Source: Clostridia bacterium
GTDB taxonomy: Bacteria; Bacillota; Clostridia; Oscillospirales; Acutalibacteraceae
Direction: 5' to 3'
DNA length: 34,161 bases
Assembly: GCA_017451425.1 (NCBI GenBank)
Contig: JAFSPP010000047.1
Coordinates: forward strand, 1 to 34,161
Shown: positions 1 to 8,259 of the stretch, in pieces
Numbering within the stretch: the stretch's first letter is position 1
How the letters are laid out: each line of letters opens with the position of its first letter
Position numbers and translations under genes: made by a program
The notes under the pieces: generated by a model
Told to the model about the DNA's origin: nothing
Databases searched by the model: none
What the model saw: the letters and a program-made list of their open reading frames with translations, nothing else

Positions 1-1
1 G

Positions 2-2116
2 CTCGTCGAGATGGACGGTTTCGGAAAAAACGCGGGCGTTATTATCATGGCCGCGACGAACAGACCGGACATCCTTGACCCGGCGCTCCTTCGTCCGGGA
101 CGTTTTGACCGTCAGGTCACCGTAAACTATCCGGACGTCTCAGCCCGTGAGGCTATCCTCAAGGTTCACGCGAGGAACAAGCCTATCGGACCGGACGTAC
201 ATCTTGACCAGATAGCACGCGCAACTGCGGGCTTTACGGGCGCTGACCTCGAGAACCTTCTCAATGAGGCGGCCCTCCTTGCGGCCCGACGCAAGAAGCG
301 CGCGCTCACAATGACCGAAATAGAAGAGGCAACCATAAAGGTCGTCGTAGGTACCGAGAAGAAATCGAAAAAGGTCAGCGACGAAGAGAAGAAACTCACG
401 GCCTATCACGAGGCCGGCCATGCGGTTACCAACTACTATCTCGATACGCTTGACCCCGTTCATCAGGTCTCGATTATTCCGCGCGGCATGGCCGGCGGCT
501 ACACGATGTCGCTTCCCAAGGATGACAAGTCATACGTCTCAAAGAAGCATATGCTTGACGAGCTTGTCACATTGCTCGGCGGCCGTGTCTCCGAGGCTAT
601 AATCCTGGGCGATATTTCTACGGGCGCGTCCAATGATATTGAACGCGCGACGAAGATCGCCCGCAATATGATCGTCAAATACGGCATGAGCGACAAGCTC
701 GGCCCCATCTCATACGGCTCAGGCAATGAGGAAGTATTCATCGGTCGTGACTACGGTCACATAAAGAACTACTCCGAGGAGACGGCAGCCGCCATCGACA
801 AGGAGATAGAGACCCTCATTACGCAGGCGTACGAGCGCGCAGCTGAAATACTCAGACTGCATATTGATAAACTTCATCTTCTCGCCAGATACCTCATGGA
901 ATACGAGAAGATAGACGGCCCGAAGTTCTACGAACTCATGGGCGATCCCGACTTCCTTGAAAAACTGAAGAAGGAGAGGGAGGCGGAAAAGGCAGCAAAG
1001 GCTGAAGAGAAGGCAGAGGAGAAGCCCGAAGAGGTTGCTCCGGTGCCGGTGCCTCCTGCAGAGCCTGCTCCCGAACCGTTACCGGTTACAGAAGCCGCTC
1101 CTGTTGAGGAAATTGCCCCTGTTGAGCCTGTGGCTGTTGAGGAGGAAGTTCCCGTTGAGGAAGTTGCTCCGATTGAGCCGCCGGCGGTTGAAGAGGCCGC
1201 TCCCGAGGAAGAGGAGATTGAGCCTGAAATCGTACCTGCCGTTGTTCCGTTCGCGGCCGCTGCAATGCTGCCTGAGACAGAGGAACTTCCCGAGGAAACA
1301 CCTGAGAACAACGAGCCTCTCTTCAATGACTTCGTCGATGACGATACTCCGTCAGATCCCGATGTTATGGGCATCAAGTCCACAACTGACTCTTTTGAGG
1401 AGTTCGCCGAGAAGTTTGAAGTCGAGGAAGGCGTAGAGGTTGAACTCTCCGAGGCGGAACTCGAGTTCAAGCGCCAGTTTGAGAAGGGCCTTGAGTTCGG
1501 TGAGATGCCTTTTGAACATCCGGTGGCGGATCTCGAGACAATAGTCGAAGACGCTTCGTCAGAACCGATTATCAGCGCTGATGACTCAGAGGAGGAGACT
1601 CTTCCGGTCATTGAAACTCACAATGACGAGGAGGCAAACCTCGTAAATGAGTATGCGTTTGCCGAAGTCGATGAAGAAATGGCTTCGGACGTTGAGACCT
1701 ATCTCAAGTATCTGAACGTCGAGGATGAGGAGGAGCAGCCTTCCGTCGAGCCTGAAAAGGCAGAGGAACCCGCTGAGCCCGAAAAGGCTGAAGAGCCCGC
1801 CGAACCTGAGAAGGCTGAGGAGCCCGCAGCTGAGGCTCCCGAAAAGCCGAAGGTAAAGGCTAAGGTCAAGGCCAAGGGTAAGAAGTCAAAGGGCAAGCAT
1901 CCCGTAAAAATCACTCCCGTAGCGGAGGAGAAACCCGAGGAGCATCACATTGAAGATGACATTCCCGAGGGTCATTACGACTTCTATGAGGGCGACGACG
2001 CTCCTCACGGAACCTTCACCGAAAACGATGAAATATATGAACTCTATGAGCTGCTGAAAACAGCGCGCGACATGGAGGACCCGGACGACGAAAATCCGTT
2101 TAAACACAAGGATTAA
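2..2116 (+). CDS. ftsH: ATP-dependent zinc metalloprotease FtsH, 5'-truncated, with long acidic tail
   Basis: Membrane-anchored AAA+ protease that unfolds and degrades membrane and soluble proteins. The window opens inside the ATPase domain, so the N-terminal membrane segments and Walker motifs lie outside; the frame is open from base 2. Counting from the Met at base 11, the second region of homology is at residues 15-37 ([20 protein letters not shown]), the zinc site HEAGH is at 133-137, and the third-ligand region STGASNDIE follows. The normal protease domain ends near residue 330. About 370 further residues form a Glu/Pro/Val/Ala-rich tail with a tandem nine-residue repeat, a Lys-rich patch ([12 protein letters not shown]) and an ordered-looking end ([16 protein letters not shown]). 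Such a tail is far longer than in typical FtsH. A terminator follows immediately. The identity is secure; the role of the tail is unknown. Confidence 0.97.
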   Translation, partial: LVEMDGFGKNAGVIIMAATNRPDILDPALLRPGRFDRQVTVNYPDVSAREAILKVHARNKPIGPDVHLDQIARATAGFTGADLENLLNEAALLAARRKKRALTMTEIEEATIKVVVGTEKKSKKVSDEEKKLTAYHEAGHAVTNYYLDTLDPVHQVSIIPRGMAGGYTMSLPKDDKSYVSKKHMLDELVTLLGGRVSEAIILGDISTGASNDIERATKIARNMIVKYGMSDKLGPISYGSGNEEVFIGRDYGHIKNYSEETAAAIDKEIETLITQAYERAAEILRLHIDKLHLLARYLMEYEKIDGPKFYELMGDPDFLEKLKKEREAEKAAKAEEKAEEKPEEVAPVPVPPAEPAPEPLPVTEAAPVEEIAPVEPVAVEEEVPVEEVAPIEPPAVEEAAPEEEEIEPEIVPAVVPFAAAAMLPETEELPEETPENNEPLFNDFVDDDTPSDPDVMGIKSTTDSFEEFAEKFEVEEGVEVELSEAELEFKRQFEKGLEFGEMPFEHPVADLETIVEDASSEPIISADDSEEETLPVIETHNDEEANLVNEYAFAEVDEEMASDVETYLKYLNVEDEEEQPSVEPEKAEEPAEPEKAEEPAEPEKAEEPAAEAPEKPKVKAKVKAKGKKSKGKHPVKITPVAEEKPEEHHIEDDIPEGHYDFYEGDDAPHGTFTENDEIYELYELLKTARDMEDPDDENPFKHKD
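1748..1828 (+). repeat. Three tandem 27-bp coding repeats in the ftsH tail
   Basis: Three head-to-tail copies encode the nine-residue unit EPEKAEEPA. Synonymous differences between copies (gaggaa, gaagag, gaggag) show they are not a very recent duplication. Confidence 0.85.
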
Positions 2117-2122
2117 AGGGTA

Positions 2123-2153
2123 AAAGGGGCGGCTTCGGCCGCCCCTTTATTTT
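2123..2153 (+). terminator. Rho-independent terminator of ftsH
   Basis: An 11-bp stem (AAAGGGGCGGC / GCCGCCCCTTT) is closed by a TTCG tetraloop and followed by ATTTT. It lies seven bases after the ftsH stop codon. Confidence 0.93.
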
Positions 2154-2164
2154 GTGCTGTTTCC

Positions 2165-2194
2165 TTGACTTTACTACTATATATGGTGTAAAAT
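2165..2194 (+). promoter_or_regulatory. Sigma-A type promoter for the topoisomerase operon
   Basis: TTGACT at 2165-2170, an 18-base spacer and TAAAAT at 2189-2194. It sits between the ftsH terminator and the subunit B gene. Ribosome binding site GTGAGGAA lies just before the ATG at 2229. Confidence 0.6.
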
Positions 2195-2228
2195 GAATAG
2201 ACTATATTTTTATTAATGTGAGGAATTT

Positions 2229-4217
2229 ATGACAGCAAAGAAAGCGGATTACGGCAATACCGACATCAGTCAGCTCAAAGGTGCCGACCGTGTGCGTAAG
2301 CGCCCGGCCGTCATCTTCGGTTCTGACGGTCTCGATGGCTGTGAACACTCCTTTTTTGAAATACTCTCAAACTCCATCGACGAGGCCCGTGAGGGACACG
2401 GCGACAAGATAGTCGTCACCCGTTATCTCGACAAGTCAATCTCCGTCGAGGACCACGGCCGCGGCATACCGATGGACTACAACGAAAAAGAGAAGGATTA
2501 CAACTGGCGTCTCGTCTTCTGTGAGATGTACGCCGGCGGTAAGTACAATACGAACGCCATAGACTCGAGTTACGGCTTCTCGCTGGGCCTCAACGGTCTC
2601 GGCCTCTGCGCAACGCAGTACGCCTCCGAGTATATGGATGCTGAAGTGCGCCGTGACGGCTTTAAATACACGATGCACTTCAGGAAGGGCAACCCGAAGG
2701 GTGAACTTGAGAAGGAGCCTTATGCCAAGAAGAATGACACGGGCTCACTCATCACCTGGAAGCCCGACCTCGATGTCTTTACTGACATAGATATTCCTCT
2801 TGAATATTTCCAGGACGCAATAAAGCGCCAGGCTATCGTAAACTCAGGCGTGACATTCATACTTCGTGACCAGGTCACGGCAGCCTCGTTTGAGAAGTAC
2901 GAGTACCTTTACGAGAAGGGCATAGTTGACTATATATCCGAGATTGCCGGCGATGAGACGCTCACGCAGACCCAGTACTGGGAGTGCGAGAGGCGCGGCC
3001 GCGACCGCGAGGACAAGGATGAGTATAAAGTCAAAATTTCAGCGGCTGTCGCGTTCTCAAATAAGCATCAGCTGACTGAGTACTATCACAACTCATCCTG
3101 GCTCGAGCACGGCGGCGCGCCCGACAAGGCCGTCCGCACTGCCTTTGTCAATCAGATAGATGCCTATCTGAAGAACAACGGCATGTACAAGAAGGCGGAC
3201 GGCAAGATAACCTTCCAGGATGTTGCCGACTGTCTGATGATTGTCATCTCGTCTTTCTCGACCGTTACATCTTACGAGAACCAGACAAAGAAGTCGATTA
3301 CCAACAAGTTCATACAGGAGGCCATGACCGACTTCTTCAAGCATCAGCTTGAGGTCTACTTCATCGAGAACAAACTGGATGCGGACAAAATCTGCAACCA
3401 GGTGCTCATAAACATGCGCTCGCGCGTTCACGCCGAGGCGACCCGTGTCAATATGAAGAAGACACTCACGGCGAATATGGATATGTCCAACCGCGTGCAG
3501 AAGTTTGTCGACTGCCGCACGAAGGACGTGGACCGCCGTGAAGTGTTCATCGTTGAGGGCGACTCGGCTCTCGGTGCCTGCAAGCAGGCCCGCGACTCCG
3601 AGTTCCAGGCGGTCATACCCGTCAGAGGTAAGATACTCAACTGTATGAAGGTCGACTACAACCGTATCTTCAAGAGTGAGATTATCACCGACCTCATCAA
3701 GGTCCTCGGATGCGGCGTTGAAGTCGCGACAAAGGCCAAGGACGTCAACCTCTTCAACCTCGACAACCTCCGCTGGAGCAAGGTCATAATCTGCACCGAT
3801 GCGGATGTCGACGGCTACCAGATAAGGACGCTCATACTCGCGATGATCTACCGTCTGATGCCCACGCTCATCAAGGAGGGCAAGGTCTACATCGCCGAGT
3901 CACCGCTCTACGAAATAACCTGCAAGGATGACGTCTGGTTCGCCTATACCGAGCAGGAAAAGGTTCAGGCTCTCGCCGAGATAGGCGATAAGAAATACAC
4001 AATTCAGCGCTCGAAAGGTCTCGGTGAAAACGATGCCGACATGATGTGGCTCACCACCATGAACCCGAAGACGCGCAGACTCGTTCAGATCACGGAGTCA
4101 GACGTGGAACGCACCCTGTCGACATTTGAGGTTCTCCTCGGAGACGACCTCCAGGGCAGAAAAGACAAGATAGCTGACGAGGGCTACAAGTATCTCGACA
4201 TGCTCGATCTTTCATAA
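2229..4217 (+). CDS. Divergent type IIA DNA topoisomerase subunit B (GyrB/ParE-like)
   Basis: ATPase subunit of a gyrase or topoisomerase IV complex that passes one DNA duplex through another. It has a GHKL ATPase domain (about residues 15-220) with general base Glu44, Mg ligand Asn48 and the nucleotide motif DHGRGI (75-80). A transducer domain follows, then a TOPRIM domain with EGDSA (443-447) and DADVDG (524-529), then RSKGLGE. Several normally conserved strings are altered. RKRPGMYIG reads RKRPAVIFG, the GLHGVG loop reads GLNGLG (His to Asn), EGDSAGG reads EGDSALG, and DADVDGSHI reads DADVDGYQI. At 662 residues it has the compact Gram-positive length. It is followed 12 bases later by subunit A, so the two form one operon and surely one enzyme. 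It is probably a second, specialised copy rather than the housekeeping gyrase; sequence alone cannot distinguish parE from gyrB here. Confidence 0.9.
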   Translation: MTAKKADYGNTDISQLKGADRVRKRPAVIFGSDGLDGCEHSFFEILSNSIDEAREGHGDKIVVTRYLDKSISVEDHGRGIPMDYNEKEKDYNWRLVFCEMYAGGKYNTNAIDSSYGFSLGLNGLGLCATQYASEYMDAEVRRDGFKYTMHFRKGNPKGELEKEPYAKKNDTGSLITWKPDLDVFTDIDIPLEYFQDAIKRQAIVNSGVTFILRDQVTAASFEKYEYLYEKGIVDYISEIAGDETLTQTQYWECERRGRDREDKDEYKVKISAAVAFSNKHQLTEYYHNSSWLEHGGAPDKAVRTAFVNQIDAYLKNNGMYKKADGKITFQDVADCLMIVISSFSTVTSYENQTKKSITNKFIQEAMTDFFKHQLEVYFIENKLDADKICNQVLINMRSRVHAEATRVNMKKTLTANMDMSNRVQKFVDCRTKDVDRREVFIVEGDSALGACKQARDSEFQAVIPVRGKILNCMKVDYNRIFKSEIITDLIKVLGCGVEVATKAKDVNLFNLDNLRWSKVIICTDADVDGYQIRTLILAMIYRLMPTLIKEGKVYIAESPLYEITCKDDVWFAYTEQEKVQALAEIGDKKYTIQRSKGLGENDADMMWLTTMNPKTRRLVQITESDVERTLSTFEVLLGDDLQGRKDKIADEGYKYLDMLDLS

Positions 4218-4229
4218 GGAGGGGAGACT

Positions 4230-6476
4230 GTGGCACCGAGAAAACCGAAGACCAAGGCACCGGCACACGAGGAAGAAAACCCGAACGCTCACATACTCGG
4301 GGCGGGCGATATTGTCTCCCAGCAGATAGTCGATACTCTCGAGACGAACTATATGCCCTATGCGATGAGCGTTATCATGTCGCGCGCCCTGCCTGAGATT
4401 GACGGTTTCAAACCGTCTCACAGAAAGCTCCTTTACACCATGTACAAGATGGGCCTTCTGACAGGACCGCGTATAAAGTCGGCGAATATCGTAGGCCGTA
4501 CGATGCAGCTCAACCCCCACGGCGATGCAGCCATCTATGAGACGATGGTCCGCCTTGCTCGCGGAAATGAGTCACTGCTTCATCCCTTCGTTGACTCAAA
4601 GGGTAACTTCGGTAAGGCCTATTCCTCAGGCATGGCTTACGCCGCCTCGCGTTACACCGAGGCGCGCCTTGAGAAAATCGCGAACGAACTCTTTGCCGAC
4701 ATCGACAAGGACACCGTTGACTTCGTAGACAACTACGACTCGACAATGAAGGAGCCGACACTTCTGCCGGTAACCTTCCCGACCGTACTCGTAAACAACA
4801 ACCAGGGCATTGCCGTCGGCATGGCCTGTAATATCTGTTCTTTCAATCTCCGTGAGATATGCGAGGCGACTGCCGAGCTCATAAAGGACAGCGACTATGA
4901 TGTAAGCCAGATAATCAAGGCGCCGGACTTCCCCGGCGGCGGCAGGATTATCTATGACGCGGCCGTCATGGACTCCGTCATAAAGACGGGCCGCGGCAGC
5001 ATAAAGGTCCGTTCCAAGTGGAACTACGACAAGGCAAACAACTGCATTGAAGTATACGAAATACCCTATACCACGACCTCTGAGGCCATAATCAACGAGA
5101 TCATCGATAAGGCCAAGACCAATTTCAAGGAGATCTCAGATGTACGTGATGAGACCGACAAGCAGGGTCTCAAAATCACCATCGACTTAAAGCGCGGAAC
5201 CGATCCGGAGAAGCTCATGAAGAAGCTCTACCGCTACACTCCGCTCGAGAGCTCCTTCTCGTGTAACTTCAACGTGCTCATAGGCGGCGCCCCGCAGGTG
5301 CTCGGCGTCACCGATATCCTGAAGGAGTGGATTGCCTTCCGCACAGAGTGCGTGAGGCGCCGCGTCTACTTCGACCTCGACCGCGCGAAGAAGAAACTAC
5401 ACCTTCTGGAAGGTCTCCAGAAGATACTCCTCGACATCGACAAGGCAATCAAGATTGTCCGCGAGACAGAGGAGGAGGCTGAGGTCGTACCGAACCTCAT
5501 GATAGGCTTCGGTATCGACGAGATTCAGGCCGAGTTTGTCGCCGAGATAAAACTCCGCCATTTAAACCGTGAATACGTTTTAAAACGCCTTGCGGACGTC
5601 GACAAACTCAAGGAAGCCATTGCCGACATGGAGGACACTCTCTCCAGCAAGACGAAGATAAAGAAGATAATCATAAAGGAAATCAAAGAGGTTGCCGAGA
5701 AATACGGACAGCCCAGAAAGTCCGAGATTATCTATGCGACTGACATTGAAGAGGAAGAGGAGATAGAACTCGAGCAGGTCGACGACTATGTCTGCACGCT
5801 CTTCTTCTCAGAGGCGGGCTATTTCAAGAAGATAACTCCGCTTTCACTGCGCATGAGCGGTGAGCAGAAACTCAAAGAGGGCGACCGCATGTCTCAGATT
5901 GTCGAGACTTCAAACGCCAAGGAACTGCTCTTCTTCACCGATAAATGTCAGGTATACAAGGCGAGGGTTGCCGACTTTGCAGACTCCAAGGCCTCGCTCC
6001 TCGGTGATTTCGTTCCGACAGTACTCGAATTCGACGAGGGTGAGAAACCCATGTATATGGCCGTCACAGACGATTTTAAGGGATATATGCTCTTCTTCTT
6101 CGAAAACGGCAAGGTGGCAAAGGTCGATATGGGCGCATATGCCACCAAGACGAACCGTAAGAAGCTCATAAAGGCCTATGGCGCTAAATCGCCGCTCGTC
6201 TCCGCCATGTACATTAAAGAGGACCTGGAACTCGTCCTGACGGCGAGCTCCGGCAGAATGCTTCTCGTGAACACGGCTGTCATAACACCCAAGACAACGA
6301 AGGACACCATAGGCATCGGTGTTCTGACGCTGAAAAAAGGTCAGCGTCTTTCGGGCGTCAGGCCCTACACCGAGGGCGAATTTGCGAAGCCTCACCGCTA
6401 TCGCACCAAGAATCTTCCGGCCCTCGGCTCACTGCCCTCCGCAGACGATTCGGCAGGGGACCAGCTGAGCCTGTAA
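4230..6476 (+). CDS. Divergent type IIA DNA topoisomerase subunit A (GyrA/ParC-like)
   Basis: DNA cleavage-religation subunit partnering the upstream B subunit. The start is GTG at 4230, 748 residues, preceded by AAGGAGGGG. The winged-helix/tower core runs from about residue 35 to 490. The catalytic pair is Arg141-Tyr142 (AASRYTEARL). The gate helix normally reading YHPHGDSAVYD reads LNPHGDAAIYE (94-104), with Ala100 at the position of E. coli GyrA Ser83, Glu104 at Asp87 and Asn95 at His78. The C-terminal beta-pinwheel (about 510-720) is recognisable from FFSEAGYFKKI-type blades. I see no GyrA box (QRRGGKG), which wrapping gyrases carry. That favours a topoisomerase IV-like decatenase, or a lineage-specific paralogue, over a supercoiling gyrase. 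The tail after residue 720 is short and acidic. Confidence 0.9.
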   Translation: MAPRKPKTKAPAHEEENPNAHILGAGDIVSQQIVDTLETNYMPYAMSVIMSRALPEIDGFKPSHRKLLYTMYKMGLLTGPRIKSANIVGRTMQLNPHGDAAIYETMVRLARGNESLLHPFVDSKGNFGKAYSSGMAYAASRYTEARLEKIANELFADIDKDTVDFVDNYDSTMKEPTLLPVTFPTVLVNNNQGIAVGMACNICSFNLREICEATAELIKDSDYDVSQIIKAPDFPGGGRIIYDAAVMDSVIKTGRGSIKVRSKWNYDKANNCIEVYEIPYTTTSEAIINEIIDKAKTNFKEISDVRDETDKQGLKITIDLKRGTDPEKLMKKLYRYTPLESSFSCNFNVLIGGAPQVLGVTDILKEWIAFRTECVRRRVYFDLDRAKKKLHLLEGLQKILLDIDKAIKIVRETEEEAEVVPNLMIGFGIDEIQAEFVAEIKLRHLNREYVLKRLADVDKLKEAIADMEDTLSSKTKIKKIIIKEIKEVAEKYGQPRKSEIIYATDIEEEEEIELEQVDDYVCTLFFSEAGYFKKITPLSLRMSGEQKLKEGDRMSQIVETSNAKELLFFTDKCQVYKARVADFADSKASLLGDFVPTVLEFDEGEKPMYMAVTDDFKGYMLFFFENGKVAKVDMGAYATKTNRKKLIKAYGAKSPLVSAMYIKEDLELVLTASSGRMLLVNTAVITPKTTKDTIGIGVLTLKKGQRLSGVRPYTEGEFAKPHRYRTKNLPALGSLPSADDSAGDQLSL

Positions 6477-6493
6477 ACCGCCTAAAATCCTTC

Positions 6494-6522
6494 TTGCATT
6501 ATAATAACTAATGTGTTAAAAT
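6494..6522 (+). promoter_or_regulatory. Promoter for secG
   Basis: TTGCAT at 6494-6499, a 17-base spacer and TAAAAT at 6517-6522, with an upstream TG (extended -10, TGTTAAAAT). It starts shortly after the subunit A stop codon, where no clear terminator is visible. Confidence 0.6.
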
Positions 6523-6563
6523 ACTTTGGCTACTTAGACAAGACCCTTTCAGGAGGTTTACAT

Positions 6564-6812
6564 ATGACAGGTTTACAAATAGCATTATCTGTTATTCTCA
6601 TTATCATTTCAGTGCTTCTCATAATTGTCGTACTGCTTCAGAAAAACAGACAGGCTGACGCATCAGCAATCAACGGTTCAACATCCAACTCCTTCTTTGA
6701 TAAGACACAGGGACGCGGCAAGGACTCTGCGCTTGAAAAGCTCACCGTTATCCTCGGTGTGGCTCTTCTCGTAGTTGTCATAGTAACAATCGCCGTAACG
6801 CTCTTCGTATAA
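6564..6812 (+). CDS. secG: Preprotein translocase subunit SecG
   Basis: Small integral membrane subunit of the SecYEG channel that assists protein export. It has 82 residues and two hydrophobic segments (about 3-24 and 58-80) around the conserved loop LLQKNRQADASAINGSTSNSFF. That loop matches the family hallmark of LLQ followed by a Gly/Ser-rich stretch ending in FF. The ATG at 6564 is chosen because AGGAGG lies at 6551-6556 with ideal spacing; an earlier in-frame start at 6513 would place the ribosome site inside the gene and falls within the predicted promoter. The tRNA-Lys gene follows eight bases after the stop. Confidence 0.93.
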   Translation: MTGLQIALSVILIIISVLLIIVVLLQKNRQADASAINGSTSNSFFDKTQGRGKDSALEKLTVILGVALLVVVIVTIAVTLFV

Positions 6813-6820
6813 GGGGTTAC

Positions 6821-6896
6821 GATCCATTAGCTCAGTTGGCAGAGCACTTGACTTTTAATCAAGGTGTCCGGGGTTCGAATCCCCGATGGATCACCA
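6821..6896 (+). tRNA. tRNA-Lys (anticodon TTT)
   Basis: The acceptor stem GATCCAT pairs with ATGGATC (6886-6892). The anticodon stem CTTGA/TCAAG encloses loop CTTTTAA, with the anticodon at 6854-6856. The T-loop TTCGAAT is present, and CCA is encoded at 6894-6896. Confidence 0.97.
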
Positions 6897-6900
6897 TATA

Positions 6901-6933
6901 AAGCGGGCTTCACTGAAGCCCGCTTATTTTTAT
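6901..6933 (+). terminator. Terminator after tRNA-Lys
   Basis: An 11-bp perfect stem AAGCGGGCTTC / GAAGCCCGCTT with loop ACT, followed by ATTTTTATT. Confidence 0.93.
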
Positions 6934-6961
6934 TGTACGAATCGGATATTTATGGTACACT
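6933..6961 (+). promoter_or_regulatory. Promoter for the lipoprotein gene
   Basis: TTGTAC at 6933-6938, a 17-base spacer and TACACT at 6956-6961, preceded by TGG (extended -10). The GGGAGG ribosome site lies downstream, before the ATG at 6995. Confidence 0.55.
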
Positions 6962-6994
6962 AAATTCGTATTTATTAAACCGGGAGGTTATAAA

Positions 6995-7633
6995 ATGAAG
7001 AAGATTATCGCAATTTTGCTCACAACAGTACTCATTCTTACGGTTTTCGCCGGCTGCTCCTCGACAACTCCGAGTTCAGCAGGCAAAAACACTGACTCAG
7101 GCAAGAGCGGTACGGACATAGATAACGGTCCGAAGCTCTCCAAGGATCAGAAAGCCATCCTCGCAGACCTTGAAAAAGAGTTCAGCGTTGACGGCTATGA
7201 GAAAGAAATTGCAGATGAGCTTAAGGCTGATGAAGAGACAACCCAGATAGTTGATTCTCTCGGCATTACGGTTGACGACTATGTCGGCGGTATCGTAAAG
7301 CACTATGGCTGGACATTCGGTGATATCACCGTTGACGGCGATGCAGCTGTTGCCGCAATCACAATGACATATCCTGACTTCGACAAGATGGGCGAAGTTC
7401 TTGACGCAAAGGCCGATGAGTGGCTCGAGGCTCAGGGCGGTGTTGACAAAGTTACAGAGGAGCAGTTCTATCAGGCATACGGCAAGATCGTAATGGATAT
7501 CCTCAATTCCGAAGATTTCCCCGTACTCACTGCTGACTTCAATGTTGACTACATTAAGGACGGTAAGGACTGGGTTATCAAGGACAGAGACGCTGTTACT
7601 GACACCATGAACGAGGCTCAGGGCGCCGCATAA
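6995..7633 (+). CDS. Putative membrane lipoprotein of unknown function
   Basis: A 212-residue exported lipoprotein. The N-terminus has two lysines, a hydrophobic stretch (residues 4-18) and a lipobox ending FAGC, giving lipidation at Cys21. A Ser/Thr/Gly/Lys-rich flexible linker (22-45) follows, then an acidic alpha/beta domain of about 165 residues without a motif I recognise. Repeated VDDYVGG- and VDGDAAVAAITM-type strands suggest a small extracellular fold similar to generic Clostridia DUF lipoproteins. Ribosome site GGGAGG and a dedicated promoter precede it. The MgtC-like gene starts 15 bases after the stop with no ribosome site of its own, so the two are probably cotranscribed. The export prediction is solid; the function is unknown. 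Confidence 0.8.
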   Translation: MKKIIAILLTTVLILTVFAGCSSTTPSSAGKNTDSGKSGTDIDNGPKLSKDQKAILADLEKEFSVDGYEKEIADELKADEETTQIVDSLGITVDDYVGGIVKHYGWTFGDITVDGDAAVAAITMTYPDFDKMGEVLDAKADEWLEAQGGVDKVTEEQFYQAYGKIVMDILNSEDFPVLTADFNVDYIKDGKDWVIKDRDAVTDTMNEAQGAA

Positions 7634-7648
7634 GCAAAACAAAAGATT

Positions 7649-8137
7649 ATGTGGGAAGTAAACAGCATTCTGTCAGTGTCAGGGTTCCTGATTCATTTAT
7701 TGGTTGCTTCGGCTCTGGGATATGCCATAGGTTTTGAGAGGCAGTGGACCAAGCATCAGGCGGGAACGGTAACATCGATGATGGTTGTTGTCGGTTCGTT
7801 CGCTTTTACTGCCTTTGCCTTTTTGTTGGCTGATGCAGGTAACGCGGACCTTACGCGTATACCGGGTCAGATAGTAACAGGTATAGGTTTCCTGGGAGCA
7901 GGCGTAATTTTAAAAGAGGGAGGCACCGTACGGGGCCTTACGACGGCCGCGACCATATGGGCGGCTGCCGCAGTAGGTATACTCGCGTGTCTCGATAATA
8001 TGCTCTTTGCTGTGGCAGTAGCCGGGGCACTTGTGCTGCTGCACCTGTTCTTTCACCCTCTGTCGGTATGGATTGACAAAAACAGAAGGCATGCGAAGAC
8101 CAGATATGACCATGACGACGATGACACGGACGAATAA
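7649..8137 (+). CDS. MgtC/SapB-family inner membrane protein
   Basis: A 162-residue polytopic membrane protein of the MgtC/SapB family. Family members are linked to growth at low magnesium and to modulation of membrane ATPases; the biochemical role is unsettled. The family signatures are clear. Helix 1 carries GYAIGFERQW (24-33) with the conserved GxxIGxER Arg and Glu. The central stretch RIPGQIVTGIGFLGAG (71-86) leads into the GGTVRGLTTAATIW segment. About five membrane helices are expected. The C-terminus is a charged tail rich in His and Asp (HDDDD), unusual and potentially metal-binding. The assigned ATG has little Shine-Dalgarno, so translation may be coupled to the upstream lipoprotein gene. 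It lacks the long C-terminal ACT-like domain of virulence MgtC, as SapB/YhiD types do. Confidence 0.9.
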   Translation: MWEVNSILSVSGFLIHLLVASALGYAIGFERQWTKHQAGTVTSMMVVVGSFAFTAFAFLLADAGNADLTRIPGQIVTGIGFLGAGVILKEGGTVRGLTTAATIWAAAAVGILACLDNMLFAVAVAGALVLLHLFFHPLSVWIDKNRRHAKTRYDHDDDDTDE

Positions 8138-8147
8138 TCATACTCTT

Positions 8148-8177
8148 AAGGGACCGCGAAAGCGGTCCCTTTTTTTA
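8148..8177 (+). terminator. Terminator after the MgtC-like gene
   Basis: Stem GGGACCGC / GCGGTCCC (8150-8157, 8162-8169) with GAAA tetraloop, flanked by AA and TTTTTTT. Confidence 0.94.
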
Positions 8178-8221
8178 ATGTTTTTGTAATAAATACGATA
8201 CTAATCCGTACTTATTTGGTG

Positions 8222-8227
8222 TATAAT
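8222..8227 (+). promoter_or_regulatory. -10 element for the ABC exporter pair
   Basis: Perfect TATAAT preceded by TTTGGTG, 32 bases before the ATG at 8260. No good -35 is visible at 17-18 bases, so recognition may rely on the upstream TG or an activator. GGAGGAG ribosome site follows at about 8246-8252. Confidence 0.4.
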
Positions 8228-8259
8228 TGAAGTTGCAATAATTAAAGGAGGAGCGGCTT

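Noticed and set aside
928..1611. Long minus-strand open frame, Ser/Gly/Thr-rich, opposite the ftsH tail
   Set aside because: It mirrors the GAG/GAA-rich codons of the acidic tail, has no ribosome site, and the plus frame carries a recognised protein to a terminator.
7649..8137. MgtC-like gene considered part of a magnesium riboswitch-controlled unit
   Set aside because: The gap before the lipoprotein gene is short and shows a plain promoter, with no room or structure for an M-box.
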